NCBI RefSeq assembly: GCF_000169175.1
Contig: NZ_AAWS01000005.1
Coordinates: 1 to 64,000 of the forward strand
From: Microscilla marina ATCC 23134
GTDB lineage: Bacteria; Bacteroidota; Bacteroidia; Cytophagales; Microscillaceae
Direction of reading: 5' to 3'
Length of the DNA: 64,000 nt
This document shows, one piece after another, positions 16,046 through 25,330 of this stretch (the first letter of the stretch is position 1; each line of letters begins with the position of its first letter). The notes below the pieces were generated by a model, which saw only the letters and a program-made list of their open reading frames with translations, searched no databases and was not told the DNA's origin. Position numbers and translations under genes: made by a program.

Positions 16046-16104
16046 GTGGCGAATTTAGTCAGTTCAAATAGTGTGATATAGTTTGAAAATTCCTAAATTC
16101 CTCA

Positions 16105-16140
16105 AAGCTTGTCTGGGTGTATGCCCAGGCTTGCTTTTTT
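16105..16140 (+). terminator. Likely terminator after the repeat lipoprotein
   Basis: The CTGGG/CCCAG core, with flanking AAGC/GCTT pairs and a few mismatches, is followed by GCTTTTTT. Confidence 0.7.
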
Positions 16141-16617
16141 AAACTAAAAATTTTCAACCTCCAGTTAAAAAACATCATATATGCAAAAAAGAGAACTAAG
16201 AACTTCCGATCCCCCAGCTTCCACCTAAGGGTTTAATAAACTGCTAAAAATCAGGGTGATATAAAACCATAGTGCACTGGGGATTCAATAAATGCGCTAT
16301 TTATTCGAGGGTATTTTGTTTGCTGATGCACTTCAAAAAGTGCGCAGAGTTAGTTTACAATTCCGATGTATATCGGAACCGGAGCTACGTAAACTTTTTG
16401 AAGTAAAGTCAGCGAGCTAAAGACTCCGAATAACCGAGCCTATTTCTAAATCCCGATTCATTTCATCGGGGCAGCTCTGCTGTGGCGAGCTCTGCGAAGC
16501 TAATGTGATAGGAATTTAGTTTCCAGTGCAATAGAAACCTGAAGATCAGCATCAACTTGTCGCTTGTTGCTTGTTCCTTGAAGCTATATAAGCTCCCAAC
16601 TAAAAACTTTCCTAACT
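16141..16617. other. Intergenic spacer with dispersed-repeat fragments before the ECF sigma gene
   Basis: No gene seen. It holds the palindrome core TTCCGATGTATATCGGAA (16361-16378), a hairpin CCCGATTCATTTCATCGGG (about 16453-16471), and the CTTGTCGCTTGTTGCTTGTT low-complexity motif (about 16558-16577). Confidence 0.55.
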
Positions 16618-17124
16618 TTGACAAGAGAAGAATTTAAAATTTGTTTTGACCGTTGGTTCGACGAAGTCCGCAACTACATTACTTACCGATGTTGTGACGA
16701 AGAACTTGCCACCGACATTGCCCAGGAAGCTTTTATGAAAGTATGGGAAAAGGGGGTTGCCTTTCAGCAAAACCAAACCAAAGGCTTGTTGTATAAAATA
16801 GCCAATGAGCTGTGGATTTCGCAATACCGAAAATCAAAGTCGGAGAAGAAATACAAACTCTCGTTTTCGTTGAAAGTAAACGTAAGTGCCAGCCAGCGAA
16901 ACGATACCGAAGACCAGATGTATTACGAAGAGCTAAAAACAAAGTACGAACAAGCGGTGAGTCAATTGCCCGAAAAACAAAGGGTGGTTTTTTTGCTAAG
17001 CCGAATGGAAAACCTTACCTATAAAGAAATTGCCCAACGCCTGGAGGTAAGCGCCAAAGCGGTAGAGAAACGGATGAATCTGGCATTAAAAGACCTTAGA
17101 AAAATTTTGAATCATGACAGATAA
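16618..17124 (+). CDS. ECF-family RNA polymerase sigma factor
   Basis: 168 residues. Region 2 covers FDRWFDEVRNYITYRCCDEE then LATDIAQEAFMKVWEKG, the -10 recognition part. Region 4 covers LPEKQRVVFLLSRMENLTYK and EIAQRLEVSAKAVEKRMNLA, the -35 helix-turn-helix. The frame starts at a TTG. The first ATG (16735) would remove most of region 2, so TTG is preferred. The gene overlaps the following fecR-like gene by 11 bp, a translationally coupled pair. With the TonB receptor downstream this forms a classical surface-signalling locus. The sigma factor probably transcribes the receptor gene. Confidence 0.93.
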   Translation: MTREEFKICFDRWFDEVRNYITYRCCDEELATDIAQEAFMKVWEKGVAFQQNQTKGLLYKIANELWISQYRKSKSEKKYKLSFSLKVNVSASQRNDTEDQMYYEELKTKYEQAVSQLPEKQRVVFLLSRMENLTYKEIAQRLEVSAKAVEKRMNLALKDLRKILNHDR

Positions 17125-17989
17125 GAACAACGAACATAATTTGACTCCAGAGCAGGAAAAAGAACTTTTTTCTAACTTAGAGCTGTCCTATTCAAGGTCT
17201 AAAAGCGATGTGTGGGATGCCCTGCAAGACAAAATAGACGCGCAAACCCCTGCCACTGCCAAGCCTACCAAAAACAGAGGCATAGGCAAGCGCCGCCAAC
17301 TGACCTATTTGAGCGCCGCCGCATCTTTGGTGCTTGTGCTAGGGTTAGGCCTCTTTGCTCGTTTTTATACCACTCAGGTATCAGCTGCCGTAGGCGAGCT
17401 TACCAGTCATACCCTGCCCGATGGCTCGATAATACACCTCAACGCTGCCTCTACTATAGCGTATGCGCCCTATTGGTGGCGGTTTGGCCGTAAAGTAAAC
17501 CTAGAGGGCGAAGCATTTTTTGAAGTGCAAAAAGGTAAAAAATTCAGCGTACACTCCCGTTTGGGCACTACCCAGGTGTTAGGCACCAGTTTTAATATAT
17601 TGGCACGAGGCAATGCCTATGAGGTATTGTGCAAAACCGGCAAAGTAAGGGTGAGCAACCGCCAGAGCAACCAGGTGATATTGAACCCCGGCGAGTATGC
17701 CAAACTACAAGCCAGTGAGTTGGTAAAACAAACCGATGCACAATCTAAAAAAACCATGCTTGCCTGGAGGCTCAACAAGTTTATGTACAACAACACCCCT
17801 TTGACAAAAGTTTTTGCTGATATAGAACGCCACTATAATGTAAAGATTGACCTGAGCAAAGTCAAAGAGCATCATTACACAGGACTTTTTAAAAGAAGTG
17901 TACCCGTAGAAAAGGCTTTACAAATTATATGTTATAGCTTTGAGCTAAACTTTAAAAAGCAATCGGAAGGAGAATATGTGGTTTTTTAA
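17114..17989 (+). CDS. FecR-family anti-sigma factor
   Basis: 291 residues with an N-terminal cytosolic part (LTPEQEKELFSNLELSYSRS). One membrane helix follows (about 70-88, LTYLSAAASLVLVLGLGLFA). The periplasmic FecR domain has LPDGSIIHLNAASTIAYAP, NLEGEAFFEVQKGKKFSVHS and TQVLGTSFNILA. The C-terminal domain (NNTPLTKVFADIERHYNVKI) is the DUF4974/STN-like end common in Bacteroidota. It should hold the partner sigma factor until the receptor signals ligand occupancy. It overlaps the sigma gene by 11 bp. Confidence 0.94.
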   Translation: MTDKNNEHNLTPEQEKELFSNLELSYSRSKSDVWDALQDKIDAQTPATAKPTKNRGIGKRRQLTYLSAAASLVLVLGLGLFARFYTTQVSAAVGELTSHTLPDGSIIHLNAASTIAYAPYWWRFGRKVNLEGEAFFEVQKGKKFSVHSRLGTTQVLGTSFNILARGNAYEVLCKTGKVRVSNRQSNQVILNPGEYAKLQASELVKQTDAQSKKTMLAWRLNKFMYNNTPLTKVFADIERHYNVKIDLSKVKEHHYTGLFKRSVPVEKALQIICYSFELNFKKQSEGEYVVF

Positions 17990-17990
17990 T

Positions 17991-18126
17991 AACTCAAGTT
18001 ACGCAATTTTCTGAAGGTCACCTGTTTCTATTGTTGAATGGCTATATTGTTGCGCAATGCGTAGCCAACCATTGAGCAATAAAGCCATATAACCATCAAA
18101 ATAAGTAGGTCTGCGTAACTTCAGTT
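17991..18126. mobile_element. 136-bp MITE-like element with terminal inverted repeats
   Basis: Left end AACTCAAGTTACGCA (17991-18005) and right end TGCGTAACTTCAGTT (18112-18126) are inverted repeats matching at 14 of 15 positions. Inside are further imperfect arms (TATTGTTGAATGG and CCATTGAGCAATA). There is no coding capacity. It starts 2 bp after the fecR stop. The flanks (TTAAT and AATAATTAAT) could contain a short AAT duplication. Confidence 0.65.
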
Positions 18127-18421
18127 AATAATTAATCCACAGCAATAATAGGTTCAAGGTTCAAGCGACAAGTCCTCAGATACCGATGAATATCGGTGCT
18201 ACGCCCTGTTTTACCAACAATTAACAAGAGGGCTTTCTTATAAAAAATGAGCAACCTCTCTGAAGCTTGCAAAGTACGAGGTTTCGATCGGGCGTAGAGA
18301 CACCGCCTGAGGCTGTTAAAAGTAAAGGTGATACAAAAGCCATAACCGCTTGTATAGCAAGGTGAAAAACCCAGTACCTAGAGCCCAGAACCTGCCAAAG
18401 GCTTCCGACTAATTTGCAAAT
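18127..18421. other. Spacer between the element and the TonB receptor gene
   Basis: Contains palindrome copy 4, a GGTTCAAGGTTCAAGCGACA low-complexity stretch (about 18151-18170), and AAGTAAAGGTGATACAAAAG (18322-18341), which resembles a stretch near 9775. No promoter can be called with confidence. Confidence 0.5.
18170..18203. repeat. Dispersed palindromic repeat, copy 4
   Basis: CAAGTCCTCAGATACCGATG then AATATCGGTGCTAC, nearly the same as copy 1 at 6282. The core is ACCGAT(GAAT)ATCGGT. Confidence 0.7.
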
Positions 18422-20929
18422 ATGAGAAAAAAGTTCGTCGTCCCAATTTGTTGGCTTTTTTTATTGGTGGTTACCAAAGCCCAAGGCCAGACAATAGCAC
18501 TCAACTATAGTCAGCAACCCCTCAACGAGATATTGCTCGACCTCAACGATCGCTACAAAGTACAAGTTTCTATCAACTCCCAACTGTCGGCAAATTGTAT
18601 CATTAGCATCAAGCAAAGCTTCCCTACGATGGAGTCCGCCTTGCGGCAATTGGCCAAAAAATGCAGGCTTACCCTCATCAAAATAAGCGATGTTTACACT
18701 TTCAGAAAAGACAAAACCGAGGTAAAACCTTCTCCCGAAAAAAAGCATATCGCAAAGAAAAAACTCTCTCCTAAAAAATACACTTACCAAGGACAGGTGG
18801 TGGAGCAAACATCGCTCGAACCGCTGCCCTTTAGCGTTATACAATTAAATAAAGGCTATGTAGTAGCCGACCAAAACGGTCGTTTTTCGTTCAAAACCCT
18901 CCGGCAAACACAAGTCGTGAAATGCCAACACCTGGGCTACAAAGTGATCGATACCTTATTGTTGCCCGGAGGACGACTTCGAGTGGTGCTTAAGCCCCAA
19001 ATAGACCTTTTGCAAGAGGTAACTATTCGTAGCACCAGCGAAACATGTGTGGCACGTTTGGGCAAAAATGCGGGACGTATCAAGTTTAACGACCTAAGCA
19101 ATTCGCTGGTGCCGGGGGCAAGCAACGACCTTATTTTTAACAATTTAAGGCTTTATCCTGGCATTATGGCTTCGGGCGAGTCTACCAGCGATTTTATAAT
19201 CTGGGGAGCCTACCCAGGGCAAAACCACGTCTTGTACGACGGCATTACAATGTTTAACAGTTGGGGGGTAAACGATGATATTGGCAGGGTAAACCCCTTT
19301 ATGATTAAAAACATGGAGGTATACAAAGGAGGCTATAATGTGCCTTACGGCGATAGGGTAGGTGGGGTAGTACTGATCAATACCAAAGCAGGTAACCGCG
19401 ACAAAGCCACTGCCGACATTAGCCTCAACAATCGCCTGGCAAACCTTTACCTCAGCGTGCCCTTGTTCAACCACAGCGCCTCTCTACAAATTGCCGGGCG
19501 TAAATCTTACTACCAATTGCTCGACCTGTCGGTGAGCCCGGTAGAAGACAAAGAAGTAATTATTCCAAATTATGACTACAGCGACCTTCACCTGAAATTT
19601 TCCTCATCGTTTGCCAACCAAGACCAACTAGAAATCAGCTTTATTGCCAGCCGCGACAACTACGAAGGGGTTTTTAGAAGCAACCTGGCGGCAAGAAAAG
19701 ACTTGGTAGAAGATGTAAACGTTCAATCAGAACAAATAGGCAGTTCGCTCAAGTACATTAAAAATTGGGGCAAGGCAGGGGGCGTTTCCACCCTGGTACT
19801 CGCGCAAAGCAACTATAGCCCTGAACTTACCTCTAACCACAGTTTACAAACCAACCTGTCTACCGAGCCCAAAGTAGTCAAATCTTTTACCTGGGGCAAC
19901 CAAGTAGCCGAGTATTCGGGCAAACTCACCCATCAATGGGCATTGGGGCACACCCACCAACTAGAGCTCAATGCCGGAGTGGTGGCCAACGAGACGGTGC
20001 TCAAGTCTCAGAACCAAGACAAGGTGTTGCAAGACACCAGTACTTTGCAAACCCGCCTTACTTTTTATGCCCACGACCAACTACGGCTTAGTACCCGACT
20101 GCATCTACAGTTAGGCATGAAAGCCGATGTACCACTCACAGGCAATCAAGTGTATGTACAACCACGTATCAATGCCCGGTATGACTTGGGGGCACATTAT
20201 AACATTCATTTTGGTTGGGGCAAATACTACCAGTTTGTGGCAAAAAACACCATTATAGATGCTTTTGGCAACCAAACCGATATTTGGCAGGTAAGCGATG
20301 GAGTCAATGCACCAGTTACCGAGGCAGTGCACCATGTGCTGGGGGGAGCTTATCTTACCAAGGGTTTTGAAGCAAGCATGGAGGGATATTACAAAACATC
20401 TTCGGGTTTTAGGCGTTTTGTGATTCGGCGCAATACATTGCCCACCCAGCTCAACCTGGAAGCGCGTAGTCTGGGGCTGGATGTATACATTAAAAAACGT
20501 TTTCGACGGCACGAGCTATGGTTTGCCTATTCGTGGGCACGGGTAGAAGAACGCCTCAACACAGGCAGACAAACAGCCGACTACAGGCTGGCGCCTCAGA
20601 GCCAGCAACACGAGTTGAAGGCAGCATTGGTGCTCAACTTCAGTCCTTTTCATTTATCATTGACCAACGTCAATGGTTCGGGTTTTTCTAATAGCCCCCT
20701 GGAACGTGCCAATTCCGTATTTCAGCCATACCATCGTACCGATATAGCCCTGCAATACCGTTTTCAATGGCAGCATACCTATTTTGAGGCGGGTTGTTCA
20801 ATACTTAACTTTTTCAATCAAGTCAATGTTCGGCTCAACCAATCGGTCAATGTGCCCAACGACAACTCTATTGTCAATACCGTAGGCATACCTTTTACGC
20901 CCACGGTGTATTTGAATGCAAAGTTTTAA
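18422..20929 (+). CDS. TonB-dependent receptor with N-terminal STN signalling domain
   Basis: 835 residues. A signal peptide ends near QGQ. An STN domain (about 24-95, LNYSQQPLNEILLDLNDRYK) contacts the FecR-like partner. A carboxypeptidase-regulatory-like beta sandwich follows (about 120-200). The plug (about 210-320) contains DFIIWGAYPGQNHVLYDGIT and MEVYKGGYNVPYGDRVGGVV. A 22-strand barrel continues to the terminal Phe (PFTPTVYLNAKF). It is an outer-membrane transporter and signal transducer. The substrate is unknown, and no SusD-like gene is adjacent, so a non-glycan ligand is possible. The gene sits 430 bp after fecR, with a MITE-like element in between. Confidence 0.92.
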   Translation: MRKKFVVPICWLFLLVVTKAQGQTIALNYSQQPLNEILLDLNDRYKVQVSINSQLSANCIISIKQSFPTMESALRQLAKKCRLTLIKISDVYTFRKDKTEVKPSPEKKHIAKKKLSPKKYTYQGQVVEQTSLEPLPFSVIQLNKGYVVADQNGRFSFKTLRQTQVVKCQHLGYKVIDTLLLPGGRLRVVLKPQIDLLQEVTIRSTSETCVARLGKNAGRIKFNDLSNSLVPGASNDLIFNNLRLYPGIMASGESTSDFIIWGAYPGQNHVLYDGITMFNSWGVNDDIGRVNPFMIKNMEVYKGGYNVPYGDRVGGVVLINTKAGNRDKATADISLNNRLANLYLSVPLFNHSASLQIAGRKSYYQLLDLSVSPVEDKEVIIPNYDYSDLHLKFSSSFANQDQLEISFIASRDNYEGVFRSNLAARKDLVEDVNVQSEQIGSSLKYIKNWGKAGGVSTLVLAQSNYSPELTSNHSLQTNLSTEPKVVKSFTWGNQVAEYSGKLTHQWALGHTHQLELNAGVVANETVLKSQNQDKVLQDTSTLQTRLTFYAHDQLRLSTRLHLQLGMKADVPLTGNQVYVQPRINARYDLGAHYNIHFGWGKYYQFVAKNTIIDAFGNQTDIWQVSDGVNAPVTEAVHHVLGGAYLTKGFEASMEGYYKTSSGFRRFVIRRNTLPTQLNLEARSLGLDVYIKKRFRRHELWFAYSWARVEERLNTGRQTADYRLAPQSQQHELKAALVLNFSPFHLSLTNVNGSGFSNSPLERANSVFQPYHRTDIALQYRFQWQHTYFEAGCSILNFFNQVNVRLNQSVNVPNDNSIVNTVGIPFTPTVYLNAKF

Positions 20930-20948
20930 GAGAAGCAAACGTTCAGGC

Positions 20949-21172
20949 AAATTAACTTTTCTTTTGAACCAATGGCTGGCGCACGCGTCCTCGTGTGTGT
21001 TCCTAAAGCAGTTTATTTTTAACTTAAGATGTTGTTTGCCAGTAATTTAAATCCCTCAATTGAAAGGTTAAGTTGACGCCCATGCGAACTTGTCTTCGGG
21101 GCTTTGCCAACGGCTAATTTTAAACAAGCTCTAAAGTTGTCCCTACCTAAAATTAACTTTTCTTTTGAACCA
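20949..21172. repeat. 23-bp direct repeat bracketing the 3' end of the PepSY gene
   Basis: A 23-bp sequence (AAATTAACTTTTCTTTTGAA plus CCA) occurs at 20949-20971 and at 21150-21172. The second copy lies within the last codons of the minus-strand PepSY gene (WFKRKVNF). The 178 bp between copies contains no gene. Confidence 0.8.
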
Positions 21173-22639
21173 CTTCCAGGTAAGGACTAACCCAGTAATG
21201 CTTAAACTAGTGCCACCCAATAGAAGTATGATTACTATAATGTCCCAAAGAGGCCGCCTAAAAAATAAGGCAGGAAAATCCAGGCTATGTAAACCATGAT
21301 ATACCCACCGATTTATGCGACTGGTATTTTCATATTTCATTGCCACCTTCGCAGTTTTAGGGTTGATGTAGTAAGTAGTATTAGAATTATCAGCAAGATC
21401 TATCTTCAGCACGGGTAGAGGTTTAGTGCGATGCTTGTTATAATAGTAGGCATCATAATCAGTCAGCTCTTGCACTCGCAAGACCTTTACTTTGGGGTGA
21501 ATGGCCTGTACTTGCTGGATGTAAGACTGATTATCTAAGCGTTCAAGCGGTGCATACTGGTGATTACCGGGCAGTAATTTGCTCGTGCCACTTGCCATCT
21601 GTATCTGATAATAAGGCTTTCCAGCAAAACGGGTCAGGGTTAATTCACTGACTTTTTCCTTCATGTTGGCTATAGCCTTGCCTGGGCTTATGCTAAATAG
21701 TTTTGGACTCAGTTTTCCACCTTGCCACACTTTTTTTGCTTGACTACTTAGGCTATTTGAAGGACTCCATTTCCAGGGATTCATAGAAAAAAGACCACTC
21801 AATATCCAGGTAAAGGTGAATAAGCCAAATATAAATCCAGTATAATGATGCCATTTAAACCAAACCTTTTTGTAAGGACTAAACGCCCATTTATTCCCTT
21901 TTTTTCGTCTTGTTCGGACAATACCCATGTACAACCCTGCCAGGCACATCACAACTCCCACAAGGCTAAGGGCTACTACCACATCACGCCATAGTTGGGT
22001 ATGAATGCGCAAGTTTTTGAAATAAATCCAATGCGGAATAGGGCCTAGCCAAGCCCATATTTTATCGGCAGTATTGAGTTTTTGAAATAATTGACCAGTA
22101 ATAGAGGATACATAACATACAGTACCTTTATGATCATCTAAGTACACCCGATAAGCAGGTAGATAAGGTAAAAAACGGGTACGTGGTGTCCACTGATCCA
22201 ATTCTGTCATTTTTTCAATATGAGCTATCTTGACTTTATTGCCCGTAAATTGATTGACAATGCGCTTCGCCTCATTTTTGCCAAAAGCAGGGACTTTTTG
22301 ACCTGTATCAGCAAAGAAGCAGTAAAACTTCCCTTGCGTATCCTGAAGTCTATAAATTGGCCTGCCGCTTATTGACACCACACTGATAGATTCCCAATGA
22401 TGGTTGACGAGGTTGTGTTTCAGGTATAACTCCTGAGGGGTAACCCAATTCTTTGATGGTGCGATGCCTTCGGCGCGCGCTAAAGTTTCTTTTTTATTGA
22501 GATAAGGAAAACCCTTATACATCATTACAAAGCCCGAGAGAAACCAAAAAAGAAACAATAAGCTCAGGGCAAAACCAGTATAACGGTGTACCCAGAGCAT
22601 TTTTTTGGTCAGTTTTTTCATCCTGTTTTTAGCCATCAC
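21143..22639 (-). CDS. PepSY-associated transmembrane protein (ferric-siderophore utilisation type)
   Basis: 498 residues with four membrane helices: about 15-38 (YTGFALSLLFLFWFLSGFVM), about 210-235 (VVVALSLVGVVMCLAGLYMG), about 265-285 (HYTGFIFGLFTFTWILSGLF), and near the C-terminus (IIVIILLLGGTSLSITGLVL). Periplasmic PepSY-like segments lie between them. Conserved His in helix contexts (HRYTGFALS, WHHYTGFIFG) recall haem or metal ligands in this family, which often pairs with siderophore receptors as a membrane iron reductase (family knowledge). Its start codon abuts the receptor stop (22640), so the two genes form one operon. The last codons fall in a 23-bp repeat that recurs about 200 bp downstream. 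Confidence 0.88.
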   Translation of the reverse strand: MMAKNRMKKLTKKMLWVHRYTGFALSLLFLFWFLSGFVMMYKGFPYLNKKETLARAEGIAPSKNWVTPQELYLKHNLVNHHWESISVVSISGRPIYRLQDTQGKFYCFFADTGQKVPAFGKNEAKRIVNQFTGNKVKIAHIEKMTELDQWTPRTRFLPYLPAYRVYLDDHKGTVCYVSSITGQLFQKLNTADKIWAWLGPIPHWIYFKNLRIHTQLWRDVVVALSLVGVVMCLAGLYMGIVRTRRKKGNKWAFSPYKKVWFKWHHYTGFIFGLFTFTWILSGLFSMNPWKWSPSNSLSSQAKKVWQGGKLSPKLFSISPGKAIANMKEKVSELTLTRFAGKPYYQIQMASGTSKLLPGNHQYAPLERLDNQSYIQQVQAIHPKVKVLRVQELTDYDAYYYNKHRTKPLPVLKIDLADNSNTTYYINPKTAKVAMKYENTSRINRWVYHGLHSLDFPALFFRRPLWDIIVIILLLGGTSLSITGLVLTWKWFKRKVNFR

Positions 22640-25060
22640 TTATAATCTGTATCGGAGGGTCAGTAAATAATTTCTGGTAAGCCCTGGGAAGAACTGATTA
22701 CCATAAATAGCATCTCGGAAATAGACCTTGTCGGTAATATTGTTTACATTTAACCTTATTTCTCCTTTTCCAAAGTTATAAAAGATACTACCATCCAATA
22801 TGGTATAAGCAGGTAGTGCATAAGTGTTGTTGGCAGCTGTGAAGTTTTTACCCGTATGATAAAGTCCTGCGCTTATCCCAAATCCTCGGAGTAAGCCCTT
22901 GGGTATCTCGTAATTTGCCCAGAAATTGGCCAAGTGATCTGGAGCAAAAGCAATACGATTGCCTGCCAAAGGATTCGTCACATCTCCTCCAAACTTTCTT
23001 ATACTGATATCAGTATAGGCATACCCTGCATTAAGAGTAAAGCCCTCTAGTGGAGAAGCATTCACTTCTACCTCTACTCCTTTCGAATCGGCTGAACCTA
23101 CCTGTCGAAATACACCCCCCCCCAGATTTTCCACAATATTGTTTTTACGCAGATAAAAGCCCGAAAAGGTCATAGTAAGATAAGTACTGAGGTAATAACG
23201 ACCACCTATTTCCGCCTGAAAACCTGTCTCAGGATCAAACACTTGCCCATCGCCAGTGATTCTGCGGGAAGGTTTAAAATAAGTAGAGTATCCGCTGAAT
23301 ATAGAAAATTGTTCAATGGGCTGATAAACTAACCCTGCACGATAAGTAAGTGCTTGTGAAGGAATGTTAGTTTTTTCACCCTCAGAAGTTACATTGCGAC
23401 TGGCATCTACCTCATTATCAAAGTAAGTACCGTTAAAAATGTCATACCTTAAACCGATCAATGCTTTTAGGTGATTGCCTATACTGAGCCAATCTTGTAC
23501 ATAAATACCCTGTACGTTTTCTAACTTTGCCTGGTAGCGGGTATCTTGATGATCGATATAGCCCTGGTTCAATATCGGATTTTGTACGGCAACCGTGGTA
23601 AATTTACCTTCGCCAAAGATGTCACCTCGATACGTTTTACGGTCCATGAGGCTGATTGAATAACCTACCAATAGCTTCTGCTCTATGTTACCAATACTAA
23701 AATCGTGGGTAAGCTCCAATTGGTTTTGTAGTGGCTTGGTGCGGTGGTTGAAGTAAAACGGGAAAGAACGCGTAAGCGAATCCTGGGTAGCATTGAAAGT
23801 GAGTTCCTCGGTAGAGAAGTAATCTATATCATCCCAATAGTATGAAAGCTGATTAGAAATTTTGGTACTTTTAGATAATTGCTTTACATAACGTATTTGA
23901 AAATCGTAACGGGTATGATTAAGGAAATCCTGTGGATCATTATAGCGATTGTGAAGGTTCATGCCGGGCACCAGGGAGCCATTTTCCAATACGGGTAAAC
24001 CAGTATCAGTATCATAGCTATCTTTATTTAAACCCATTCGAATATCTAATATTTCACCATCACGAGGGCGGTATTGGATAGCGGCATAAAAATTATTAGT
24101 ATTGGTGCCATAGTTTCGAAAACCATCTGACTCTGAAAGCCCAAAATCAACACGGTATGACCACTTAGAATTAATCGGACCTCCCGCCCCAGCTTGCAGT
24201 CTTCGGGTATTGAAGCTACCATAAGTAGCTGAGAAGTTGGCGTTAAACACAGGACTAGGCTGGTTTCTTACAATATTGATCACCCCTCCCAAGGCAGAAT
24301 GTCCGAAAAGCACAGAAGCTGGACCTTTCAATACTTCTATACGCTCTACGTTGGCAAGGTTGGTACTGGGGGCACTGGTAGAAATATTGTGTCGTTCGTC
24401 CCTTACCCCATCAGTAAGTAAGACAAAATTGTTGAATCCACGAATGTGAAAAGTTTGAAAGCCCCCATAACGATTGATTGGGCGAACTCCAGGAGTACTT
24501 TTGACCGCTTCGCCCAAATCATCTACTCCACGCTGTACCATCAGTTGTTTAGAGACAGTATGAGCTGTCACTGGCAAATATTTGAGAGGAACATCTATTT
24601 TGTTGAGGCTTTCACTTACCCACTCTCGTTTACCACGTACCTGTATTTCATTCAAGCGCGTGTTTTTTTCGCTCAGGTTCAAGTTTACTTCACTTGTAGC
24701 TCCAGCAGTAACGGTAACTTTTTGCACAATGGTTTGGTAACCAATTCTGGAAGCAGTCAGCTTGTAAGTACCCGTTGGAACATTGTCAATAGTAAACACT
24801 CCTAAGCTATTGGTAGTGCTGCCCAAATTGGTACCCTCCAGAAGTAAACTTACATAGTGAAGGTTGTTACCTTTTTTCGTCTTGACTGTGCCCGAAATGG
24901 TTCCTATATTTTGTTGGCAATAAGCGGAAAATGAGGTAAGAAGCATTAGAATCAAAAGGCAGCGCAGGCTATGAATCATTTGAGGTATATATTTATATAG
25001 CATAATAAAATATGTTTGAAATGTTGTAATACTATTCATCAGGTAATTGCCCAAAAGCAA
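22640..25060 (-). CDS. TonB-dependent siderophore receptor
   Basis: 806 residues from the longest start. Starts at 25003 or 24979 put the signal peptide (SLRCLLILMLLTSFSAYC) at the N-terminus and are more likely. A carboxypeptidase-regulatory-like domain (TISGTVKTKKGNNLHYVSLL) precedes the plug (LGEAVKSTPGVRPINRYGGF; ERIEVLKGPASVLFGHSALG; GVINIVRNQPS). The barrel ends LTRNYLLTLRYRL. The plug style and the repeat of YRP/NKD/FxPSRR barrel motifs place it with FhuA/FoxA-type ferric siderophore receptors. It is the first gene of an operon with the PepSY protein. A 38-bp imperfect palindrome lies upstream as a possible iron-responsive operator. Confidence 0.92.
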   Translation of the reverse strand: MLLGNYLMNSITTFQTYFIMLYKYIPQMIHSLRCLLILMLLTSFSAYCQQNIGTISGTVKTKKGNNLHYVSLLLEGTNLGSTTNSLGVFTIDNVPTGTYKLTASRIGYQTIVQKVTVTAGATSEVNLNLSEKNTRLNEIQVRGKREWVSESLNKIDVPLKYLPVTAHTVSKQLMVQRGVDDLGEAVKSTPGVRPINRYGGFQTFHIRGFNNFVLLTDGVRDERHNISTSAPSTNLANVERIEVLKGPASVLFGHSALGGVINIVRNQPSPVFNANFSATYGSFNTRRLQAGAGGPINSKWSYRVDFGLSESDGFRNYGTNTNNFYAAIQYRPRDGEILDIRMGLNKDSYDTDTGLPVLENGSLVPGMNLHNRYNDPQDFLNHTRYDFQIRYVKQLSKSTKISNQLSYYWDDIDYFSTEELTFNATQDSLTRSFPFYFNHRTKPLQNQLELTHDFSIGNIEQKLLVGYSISLMDRKTYRGDIFGEGKFTTVAVQNPILNQGYIDHQDTRYQAKLENVQGIYVQDWLSIGNHLKALIGLRYDIFNGTYFDNEVDASRNVTSEGEKTNIPSQALTYRAGLVYQPIEQFSIFSGYSTYFKPSRRITGDGQVFDPETGFQAEIGGRYYLSTYLTMTFSGFYLRKNNIVENLGGGVFRQVGSADSKGVEVEVNASPLEGFTLNAGYAYTDISIRKFGGDVTNPLAGNRIAFAPDHLANFWANYEIPKGLLRGFGISAGLYHTGKNFTAANNTYALPAYTILDGSIFYNFGKGEIRLNVNNITDKVYFRDAIYGNQFFPGLTRNYLLTLRYRL

Positions 25061-25227
25061 ATAGCCTCAAGAGTATTCTTAATTTGACACTGGTACTTGC
25101 TCTTCTTGTGTGATGAAGTCAGGGCAGAGAGCAGTGTGCTAAAACATTGCTGGTGCTGTAATTCACCAAGCTTCAAATGTATGTTTGTAGCATTTTTCAT
25201 GATGCAAACCTAGCTAAATAATATCCT

Positions 25228-25265
25228 AAATGCAACATTGTTGTATATGCAATATTGATGCATTT
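25228..25265. promoter_or_regulatory. 38-bp imperfect palindrome upstream of the siderophore receptor
   Basis: The arms AAATGCA and TGCATTT are perfect, and inner positions such as CA, TTG and AT also pair (15 of 19 by eye). It is centred about 185 bp before the receptor frame. The location and dyad symmetry suit a repressor operator, possibly Fur-like, but the sequence is not a textbook Fur box. Confidence 0.4.
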
Positions 25266-25330
25266 TTGACTCTGTTTAGTTTTCAATCATTTATTTGGCA
25301 GGAAAAAGTGGGAGAAGTGTTGAGCTCTTT

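Noticed and set aside
16613-16620. TAACTTTG as a -7 promoter box for the ECF sigma gene
   Set aside because: It fits TAnnTTTG but overlaps the proposed TTG start codon and has no TTG at the right upstream distance.
18001-18126. Possible tRNA in the spacer after fecR
   Set aside because: The dyads suggested a folded RNA, but arm lengths, anticodon loop and T-loop consensus are absent. It is better explained as an inverted-repeat element.
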